Assembly: GCA_964036275.1 (NCBI GenBank)
Contig: OZ038433.1
Coordinates: 12,672,446 to 12,736,445, forward strand
Direction of reading: 5' to 3'
Source: Litoditis marina
Lineage: Eukaryota; Nematoda; Chromadorea; Rhabditida; Rhabditidae
Length of the DNA: 64,000 nt
The notes under the pieces are model-generated. The model saw nothing but the letters and a program-made list of their open reading frames with translations, had not been told where the DNA came from and made no database searches. This document shows positions 56,913 to 64,000 of this stretch, one piece after another (position 1 is the stretch's first letter; every line of letters begins with the position of its first letter). The position numbers were made by a program, and so were the translations under genes.

Positions 56913-57038
56913 TCGAAGTGACACTTCGCATCTGCAGATGTCAGCTCCAGTCAATCTAATTACGAACAGCACCCCCCCCCCCATTTATTATACACCGTCA
57001 ACATTGTATCGAGAGACTATAGATAACTGTAGAAGTTA

Positions 57039-57158
57039 TAGTAGAAGTAAGTTGAACGGTCCCGGGAAGTTTTAATGAGGCAGCGTGCACTTTATCATTG
57101 CACATCTATGAGTTCTGCTGTGTTTAACATGTTTCATGTGACTGTGGACCAATAGTAT
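57039..57158. mobile_element. CACGTG palindrome element (family P), copy 10
   Basis: TAGTAGAAGTAAGTTGAACG ... GCAGCGTGCACTTTATCATT ... CATGTTTCATGTGACTGTGG ... AATAGTA. A short internal deletion removes part of the left arm. Confidence 0.7.
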
Positions 57159-57353
57159 AGATGGGGCAAATAAAACATATAGTCCCAGCCAGAAAGTTTT
57201 GATGTGTGTTTACGTTTACGTGAATATTTCACGCGATGTTATACATTGGAATTCGTCATGCACAGGCATGTGTGTCTGAGAACAGTAACATTGTGTTTTG
57301 ACTGACTTTAAGTACCTCTTAAGAAAAGTACCATCGTCCGACGAAGTGCAGTA

Positions 57354-57589
57354 TATAGTTCGTTTCACCGATCGATGTCCTTCTACAGTAATCCGTCAGA
57401 TATTCAGAAAGGTTTTTCTCAATGAATGGTTCATTATTTTGATTTCAAACTTTTAGACTTTGTAGTAGTAAACGTGCAGAAGATACTACCAAAAATCAGA
57501 GAGAATCCAGATAAGCCAGTATACCAAACTTTGACCTGAAAGTTTGATCAGATTACTGTAGAGGGTTATAAGTGGGTGGAACGAACTAA
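57354..57589. mobile_element. ATCGAT-type inverted-repeat element (family C), copy 9
   Basis: TATAGTTCGTTTCACCGATC ... TACAGTAATCCGTCAG and GATTACTGTAGAGGG ... GTGGAACGAACTA. Confidence 0.8.
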
Positions 57590-58105
57590 TAAACATCATC
57601 ACAAATGTTTGCTGTCAGTTTTGTTTCAAAAAATCTTTCCCTTTCGGCGTAGAAAACTACCCCGAATCATAAGATCTAGATATTATTTTCTCTCAGAATC
57701 CCATCAAAACTTCATGAGATTTTCGTGAGCTTCTAATGTTGTAGTAGCTAATAAATCAATATAATCTCATGAGAAGTTGACAGGATATTGCTCATGAGGT
57801 ATCTCATAGAGTTTTTGAATGATTTCTACCCCGCCTGAAACGTAGATCCCTGTTGCTCCTTGTAAACGTGAAGATCTGGCCGACGTGACAGTCGATCGCG
57901 ATACGGTGTCAATCTTTTTCATCTGTGTATTCAGTCTGTCCGTCGTTATCTAGCGTTAAAGGCGGCCCGATGGTTTAGCGATAGCAATCTTTTCACACGT
58001 TGCGCGACAACTACACTCCAAATGCTATCAAAAACCTGAACGGACTGTAATTAACGGGGAAATAGAGCGCCATTTGGGAAAGGTGTTAGGATTCTCAAGA
58101 TTTTA

Positions 58106-58190
58106 TACTAGAAGTAAATTGAATAGTCACTGCGTAAAGTTAGCATTCTAATGAGGCGTCGTGCACTTTTTGCACGTTTCTCAGTTCTGC
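58106..58190. mobile_element. CACGTG palindrome element (family P), left part, copy 11
   Basis: TACTAGAAGTAAATTGAATA ... GAGGCGTCGTGCACTTTTTG. It stops shortly before a second family P unit begins. Confidence 0.7.
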
Positions 58191-58199
58191 AGGATTTTA

Positions 58200-58790
58200 T
58201 ACTAGAAGTATATTAAATAGTCACGTGAACTTAAAGGGACCGTACCTCTATAATGTGCAATGTAAGTAAATGAAAAAAGTCATTTGTTCAGTTTCGAGAT
58301 GAACGTTTCACACGTTACATTTAGAAAATACAGAGAACCACATGATTTCGGAGCAAATTAGAAGCCAACAAAATTTGAGTTACTGTAATGTAGCAACCCT
58401 TGAACTCTCATTGCTTTGTTGTTTTAATGATATCTACAAATCCTCTGTCACAGCTTTGATTGTGGTAATTTTGGCAATGTTTTGAAAATGGTTTTGTATT
58501 TTTATAAACATTTTGAAAATTTTGTACGTAGGTGAACTCGGCGGTGTATGTACGTGCGCGTGGTCGCGCCGCATTTTTGCGAACACGGAGCAAAACAGGA
58601 CGTTGAGACCTAGATGAATGATTGTGATTTTTTAATGTTAACAACATCGATTAATCAGCCCAGACCTCCAAATTAAAGAGGAACGGTCCTTTAACATTTT
58701 AATAGGGCATCGTGCACTTCGTCATTGAGCCGTTTCTGAGTTCTGCTGTGTTTAACATGTTTCACGTGACTGTGCAATTGACTAACAGTA
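58200..58790. mobile_element. CACGTG palindrome element (family P), copy 12, split by a TTAA-flanked element
   Basis: The left piece 58200-58234 (TACTAGAAGTATATTAAATA then GTCACGTGAAC) and the right piece 58691-58790 (CATTTTAATAGGGCATCGTG ... ATTGACTAACAGTA) make one unit once the insert and one TTAA are removed. Confidence 0.8.
58235..58690. mobile_element. 456-bp inverted-repeat element with TTAA target duplication
   Basis: Ends AGGGACCGTACCTCTATAAT and, reading in from the right, AGGACCGTTCCTCTTTAATT. TTAA flanks both sides (58231-58234, 58691-58694). A TTAA duplication is typical of piggyBac-like elements. The only long frame inside (minus strand, 58408-58647) shows no transposase feature, so this is a non-autonomous copy. 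Confidence 0.8.
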
Positions 58791-59082
58791 TATTTGTGAT
58801 TCAACACGTGATTTTTAAGTGTCACGTGAACACGTGATTAAACACTGTAGGCTACTGAGTGAAAGTGGAAACAACCATAGTTTGGTACAAACAGATCATC
58901 CCGGCGCGACTTGAAAACTTTGTTGAGGAAGAATTAGAATGTCAGACAACATCTAACAACTAGGTGAGAAAACCCTTAGAAGGGGCAGTAAAGGACTGTA
59001 CCACTGTTAAAACATAGAAAAGTTAGAGCCTAGAAAAATGTACAGGATTTTCAATTGTTCACGAGGTCGATTGATTAGCTCA

Positions 59083-59316
59083 TATAGTTCGTTTCACCAA
59101 TCGATGACTTTCTACAGTAATCTTCGAAATTCAAACGCAATTATCTAGTCAATAAACAGAATCTAAGATTCACTGTTTTGTATGTTTGTAGTACCCAGAG
59201 TGGAAAACGAAATCACAAAGTTTAAACTATGTACAACACTTACAAGGTATGATAAATTCACCTAAAAGTTTTATTATCTTACTGTAGAGGGCTATTCTTT
59301 CGTGAAACAGACTATA
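59083..59316. mobile_element. ATCGAT-type inverted-repeat element (family C), copy 10
   Basis: TATAGTTCGTTTCACCAATC ... CTACAGTAATCTTCG and CTTACTGTAGAGGGC ... CGTGAAACAGACTATA. Confidence 0.8.
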
Positions 59317-59454
59317 CCTCGAAATCAGACAAGAAACGGTTCCTTTCAGCACCGTAGACGCGAATAACCGTGGTGAGTCAGTTTTTAGGATCAGTTATCT
59401 ATAGTGGAAGCCCAGCGATATCATGGGCACACAGACAAATAAATTACCATGCCG

Positions 59455-59530
59455 CCTCACCCGGGTATCGAACCCGCGAGGCTCGGTGTCGTACGGCGCC
59501 CACTAGCGCATACACCAACTAAACACTTCC
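59455..59530 (-). repeat. tRNA-like fragment
   Basis: The reverse complement has an A-box-like 'tagttggtgtatgcgc' and a T-arm 'cgggttcgatacccggg' with a good stem. No matched acceptor stem flanks it, so it is most likely tRNA-derived. Confidence 0.4.
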
Positions 59531-59689
59531 TGACAGTCAAAAGTTCAGGAGACATGAGGGAATTTATAGTTTCATCGAAAAACATCAATTATCTAGACGA
59601 TCCTGTGTTGTAAAGATGTAGTCGCATCTGATCTTGAACTCGCACTGAATCAAACAACAACTTTGTGAATATTTATGCTTTTCATTCAG

Positions 59690-60582
59690 ATTTCACCTTT
59701 GTCCTTTCACATCTCCTTTCTCTCACATTCCTGCCTCTCGCCACATTTCCATATCCACTCCCCTCTCTCTCTAATCTCTGACTATCATCCTTCTCTCCTT
59801 CCTCTCTCTCCCTCCTCCTTCTCTCTCCTTCTCCTCCTCTCTCTCCCTCCCTCCCTCCCTTCCCCTCTCCCTCCCTCCTTCTCTCTCCCCCTCCCCCCTC
59901 TCCCTCCCTCCTTCTCTCTCCCCCTCCCCCTCTCTCTCTCCGTCCCTCTCTTCCTCTCTTCCTCTCTCTCCCCCTCCTCACTCCCCCTCTCTCTACCTTC
60001 TTCTTCTACTTCTTTTCCACTTGATTGATGGTTAGTTACGGTCTCTTGTTTGTAGATAATATCCATCCGATCGCTCACTTCCAATGACAAATTAGTCTTT
60101 TCTTCAGGTCGCTCGCTGTATCAGATTCAATCAGCCCCCTCCTTTTTCTCTCACCGTCTGCCTCTTTCCCCCCCCTCTCTCTCGTTCTCTCTCTCCCTCT
60201 CAACTCTCTCCCTCTCTCTCTACTCTCTTTCTCTCTCTCTCTACTCTCTCCCTCCCTCTCTCTCTCTCTTTCCCGTTTCTTGATCTTCTGTATTTCCCTC
60301 TCTATTCTCTCTATCTCTTTCCTGCTCTCATATCTCTCTACCCTCTCTGTCTCTCGCTGCTCTCTCTCTTTCTCTCTACTCTCTCTTTTCCTCTTCCACC
60401 TCTCCCGCTCTTTCTCGTTCTCTATACCCTATCTCTTTCTCTCATTATCTCTTTCTCTTTCTCTTTACTCCCTCTTTCTCTATTTCTCTCTACTCTAGCC
60501 CTCTCCCCCTCTCTCTCACTCTCTTTCTCTCTACTCTCTCTCTCTCTCTCTCTCTATTTCTCTCTACTCTATCCCCCCCCCC

Positions 60583-60654
<72 letters not shown>

Positions 60655-60660
60655 CCTCTG
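59690..60660. repeat. Nearly 1 kb polypyrimidine (CT/CCT)n tract
   Basis: The plus strand is almost purely C and T over most of 59690-60660, with CCCTCC, CTCTCT and CTCC variants. A 100-bp T- and A-containing interlude lies near 60010-60110. Frames through it (Ser/Leu/Pro on one strand, Arg/Glu/Gly on the other) are artefacts. Confidence 0.95.
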
Positions 60661-61149
60661 AAACCTCCTAATTCCTCCCTCTCATCAGTGTCAACCCCAC
60701 TCCAATTGATCCTCTTCCCATTTTCGTTTTAAATTGTCATCCAACTGACAGAAACCTCCAATTTGTATGGAAATACGACAACCGCCGCAGCAAATATCAT
60801 CATTTTCTTAAAAGTGGGCAAAATTGCGTTGTTTCCAAAGAAAATTCTACAAATTTTAGAGAAAAAACTGATAGAAGAATGTAAATATCATAATTTTTTG
60901 AAAGCGGCCGGAATTTCCATGTTTTGAAAAGGTTTTCTACAAATTTTTAAAGAAAAACAGTTGGAAGGAAGAGATAGAAAGGATAACTATTAATAAAATA
61001 TTCTTAAACGTGCTCTAATGAGACACGTTTTAAGAGGGGTTACTATGATAAGTTTGAAAAAATTTGAAGAGGTAACTCATCAGGCCTTAATCGTCTTAAT
61101 AACAACGTGGTTTTCAGTTCTCTATATTGGAAAACACAGGAAAATCTTA

Positions 61150-61346
61150 TATAGTCGTCGCAAACGGAAAGGCGGGAGTGTACTGTGTATCTCACTTTCC
61201 GCTGTGTACGCACACATGTTTTCGATTCCAAAGCCGGCCCGTTCTCTGCTCTGATAGCGCAGTGGTTAGCACCCTGCTATGAATCCTTTGCTCGCAGGTT
61301 CGATTCCGGCGAGAGGCAGAAACTTATAAATTTGACACTCACTATA
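61150..61346 (+). mobile_element. tRNA-like TATAGT element (family T), copy 7 (best preserved)
   Basis: TATAGTCGTCGCAAACGGAA start and GACACTCACTATA end. The A-box-like TAGCGCAGTGGTTAGCACC is at 61255 and the B box GGTTCGATTCC at 61298-61308, 43 bp apart as in a tRNA. GCGAGAGGCA follows the B box. Confidence 0.85.
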
Positions 61347-61391
61347 ACTCAGGTTTGAAGTTTCAGACTGAGTTGTTTTACCATTCACGCA

Positions 61392-61587
61392 TAATAGTCG
61401 TCGCCAAACGAGGGGGGGGGGGGGTACTGTATATCTCACTTTCCGCTGTGTACGCACACATGTCTTTGATTCCAAAATTTACCGAACATGTTCTTTAATA
61501 GCGCAGTGGTTGGCGTTCTGCTACGAAACTTTTGCTCGCAGGTTAGATCCGGCGAGAGACAGCAGTTTATTAACTTGGCACCCACTA
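61392..61587 (+). mobile_element. tRNA-like TATAGT element (family T), copy 8
   Basis: Only 45 bp after copy 7 and in the same orientation. A-box TAGCGCAGTGGTTGGCG is intact; the B box is mutated to GGTTAGATCC. A run of 11 G lies near its start. Confidence 0.8.
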
Positions 61588-61744
61588 CATCTGAGTGCAA
61601 CCGAGCGAGAATTCTTGTTCTTAGAGAAAAAGCCATAAAAGCAGACCAGATCTGATAGAAACAGCTATAAATTTCCGAGGTAGAAAACTGGTACAGGATG
61701 GGAGAGTTGTATCTGCGTAGTTGGTAGATGACTGACTACAAATC

Positions 61745-61890
61745 ACTCTCTGTCTCTGTTCTCTCTCTCTGTTCTCTCTCTGTCTCCCTCTTTCTCCCTC
61801 TTTCTCTGCCCCTCTCTCTCTCTTTCTCTCTTTTTCTCTCTCTTTCTCTCTTTCTTTCTCTCTCTTTCTCTCTCTTTCTTTCTTTCTTTT
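61745..61890. repeat. (CT)n/(CTTT)n tract
   Basis: CTCTCTGTCTC units grade into CTTTCTTTCTTT. Confidence 0.95.
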
Positions 61891-62263
61891 TACACGTTTG
61901 TAAACTACGTTCTCCTCGTGTGACTTCTGAAAATTTCTAGAAACGAAAACCTAACTTCTTTCAAGATTAAACAAGTCCAATTCAGGTTGTTCACGAGAAA
62001 CTTATCACAGATCCGCCCGTGAGTGCCGCCCGTGAGTGCCACTCACCAGATATTCGCATAACTTCCATGATGGATTGGCCTCGGTGTCCTTCGCAACTTC
62101 GCATTCCGTAATCTTTTAACTTGGTCCCCTGCTGTTCTAGTTATAAATCGTTGGGGAACCGACAGAAGGTGGAAGATAGCGCCCCGTACATAAATCGAGA
62201 TTTACAGGCGGCGCGACCTCAAAGCCAGCGACATCGTAAACCAGAAGTAAAACAGGGGGAGAG

Positions 62264-62281
62264 ATAAGGAAGAGGGAGAGG

Positions 62282-62314
<33 letters not shown>

Positions 62315-62398
62315 AAGAAAGAGAGAGAGAGAGAATAAACATAAGTGAACAGAAAGAACAAATAAGAAGGGGAAGGGAAGGGAAGGGAAGGGGAGGCC
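62264..62398. repeat. (GA)n tract followed by (GGGAA)n
   Basis: GAGAGA-rich to about 62332, then AAGGGGAAGGGAAGGGAAGG. Strand asymmetry is opposite to the CT tracts nearby. Confidence 0.95.
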
Positions 62399-62579
62399 AT
62401 AAAACCTACTAACACGTAAACACTTCCTAGTAGCGATAGTGGTAGAGTTACAAGATAACGAGGTAGGCTTTGACCGACGATGAAAAACCAACTAAAGGAG
62501 ATGACCTTGGCAGAGCTGTGGTTTGATGTTGATATAGGCAAATAACGAAAACAAACTACAAACACAGCCGGGTAGGGTA

Positions 62580-62710
62580 TACAGCTAGTCAAACTGCACA
62601 GTCCCGTGAAACACGTTAAACACAGCAGAAATCAGAAACGTGCAACGACAAAGTGCACGATGCTTTATAAGAATGCTAACTTTACGTGACTATTCATTTT
62701 ACTTCTAGTA
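62580..62710. mobile_element. CACGTG palindrome element (family P), copy 13
   Basis: AGCTAGTCAAACTGCACAGT then CCCGTGAAACACG ... AAGTGCACGATGC ... TTTACGTGACTATTCATTTT ... ACTTCTAGTA. Confidence 0.75.
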
Positions 62711-63309
62711 TTATACATCGTATAGGCTTGCTATGAGAGAAGAGTTTTATGAGAAGTGTTCTGCGAATGGAACTAGGCGAACCTAGTTTTCTTAGCGATG
62801 ACCAAAACTTATTTGAAATCCAGAAATATTCCGAAAAGAAAAGTTACGAAACATTAAACTCGTAGTCTATCAACATGCTGCTCAGTTGATAGGTGAAAAC
62901 CACTGAATGAACATCTGTACTGTATAGTTGTTTTTCAATCTCCCTCTTTGTCTCTTCACTGTCACACCTGGAATACAACTGTCGACTATTTCCGGGTTTT
63001 GAACTTTTGTTCACCGAAAACCTGCAACGAATTTGTAGAATGTATTGATCTTTGCAAAGAAAACTCTAATCTTCAGCAAATAATACCCCTAAAACCTTCT
63101 TACAAACATACGTAAATTACGTAGAGAACGTATTGACGCAGTATGGGGGAGCTAGAGCAACTTATGATGCTCAGCGAGCATCTTATGATGCTCATATCAG
63201 CCCGATTATTGGCCTGAAACCAGAAAAAGCGATCTATGTTGTGCGTTGCAGCGATAATCCGTCTCCTCATGATGTCTTTCTCTCTCTCCTCTCGGGTATC
63301 ACTGTCTGT

Positions 63310-63310
63310 T

Positions 63311-63341
<31 letters not shown>

Positions 63342-63360
63342 ATCGCTCCCTCTCTGTCTC

Positions 63361-63425
<65 letters not shown>
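63310..63425. repeat. (CT)n microsatellite
   Basis: CT run of about 110 bp with one ATCAATATCG interruption. Confidence 0.95.
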
Positions 63426-63426
<1 letters not shown>

Positions 63427-63454
63427 TCCCCTCTCTCCCTCTACACGACAGTAC

Positions 63455-63693
63455 AGCTATTTCTGGCTAATCCCGGCTCGACAGTTCTTCGTTGTCGGAT
63501 TATTTGTGTCGCAAATGGCCGGATTAGTCCTTTAATCGTAAGCCGCCGTTTGTGCGAAGTTTGTCCGATTCATGTCAAGGCGAGAAGATTTGCAGGGGGG
63601 ATAAGCGACAAGTATGTGTATACGAAAGACGAGTGGAAAACCAGAAGGGTTACGGTGGTTTTGATTTTGTGCTGTGTCGAATTAGTCTTGTGA
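63455..63693 (+). CDS. Possible terminal exon after a CT tract, doubtful
   Basis: After the CT tract, ACGACAGTACAG could serve as acceptor. One frame runs CTATTTCTGGCTAATCC to TGA at 63693 (SDKYVYTKDEWKTRRVTVV near its end). A second frame from TACAGC gives a short hydrophobic peptide (FFVVGLFVSQMAGLVL) to TAA. Neither matches a family I know and no upstream exon was found. Confidence 0.15.
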
Positions 63694-63854
63694 GACGTAG
63701 AATCATTTATAGAAACAAGACCGTGTGTTACTTGAGCAGCGTTGCCAAAAAAAGTTCGTGTAGACGTGAGGAAAAACATCTATATAAACCACTGGCGTGA
63801 ATAGTTCACTGGTAACCGAATTAGGTCCGCTCTCCGTGAAAGGTACTACTCTTC

Positions 63855-64000
63855 TATAGTTCGTTCACCAATCATTGTCCATCTAGAGTAATCTGTAAAA
63901 TATTCGGGAGGCTTTTTCTAAAGAATAAATTATTATTTCGGTTTCAAACTTTCAGAGTTTGTAGAAGTAAAGGTAGAAAACACAATAGCAACATTTCAAG
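63855..64000. mobile_element. ATCGAT-type inverted-repeat element (family C), cut by window end
   Basis: TATAGTTCGTTCACCAATC ... GTAATCTGTAAAATATTCGG. The right arm lies outside the window. Confidence 0.75.

Larger units (their letters stand above)
56913..64000. other. Gene-poor end of the window
   Basis: No gene is supported with confidence. It is made of families P, C and T elements, a TTAA-flanked element (58235-58690), two tRNA-like fragments (about 57960-57995 with an A-box-like 'gatggtttagcgatagc'; 59455-59530), the large CT tract at 59.68-60.66 kb and smaller GA/CT tracts. A CT-fed open frame near 63455-63693 is listed separately. Confidence 0.5.

Noticed and set aside
59675..60090. 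Overlapping Ser/Leu/Pro and Arg/Glu/Gly open frames
   Set aside because: The two strands of the same CT tract. No unique sequence or splice signals.
61043..61475. Recurrent short minus-strand peptide [16 protein letters not shown]
   Set aside because: It recurs wherever a family T repeat occurs, so it reflects the repeat's DNA sequence and not a protein family.

Overview
The window looks like nuclear DNA of a nematode, most likely a rhabditid close to Caenorhabditis. The evidence is many introns ending in TTTCAG, a tandem pair of nematode-type bestrophins, probable trans-splice acceptors a few bases before start codons, and an AT-rich background packed with short palindromic DNA transposons. 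There is no sign of bacterial or organellar DNA. All gene models were built by hand from reading frame, splice phase and protein-family similarity.

Layout. 1-1586 (+): last two exons of an unrecognised gene with a Pro/Val/Glu-rich tail. 6402-13644 (+) and 19362-26379 (+): two tandem bestrophin chloride-channel genes, each with 11 exons and matching splice phases. 27740-35982 (-): a 16-exon TBC1D22-type Rab GTPase-activating protein of 495 residues, convergent with the second bestrophin. From 36 kb to the end there are few genes. It holds (GA)n/(CT)n tracts, about six families of small inverted-repeat elements, a 4.3 kb element with terminal inverted repeats (41718-46054), and one weakly supported small gene (54566-56912, +).

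Two patterns stand out. First, several introns of the three good genes carry reiterated copies of their own splice-site neighbourhoods: six or more donor cassettes in intron 3 of bestrophin A, about 167-bp repeats with donors in its intron 10, reiterated exon-8 acceptors in both bestrophins, a doubled exon-2 acceptor in bestrophin B, and three 21-bp tandem acceptors in TBC1D22. Second, a roughly 200-bp repeat (eight copies) has tRNA-like A-box and B-box sequences inside imperfect TATAGT...ACTATA termini. One copy is split by a 701-bp element flanked by TA duplications, and that element shares both ends with the 4.3 kb element.

The bestrophins probably act as Ca2+-gated anion channels in a membrane, and TBC1D22 as a Golgi-associated Rab GAP. 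Nothing in the sequence suggests that they work together; they are simply neighbours.
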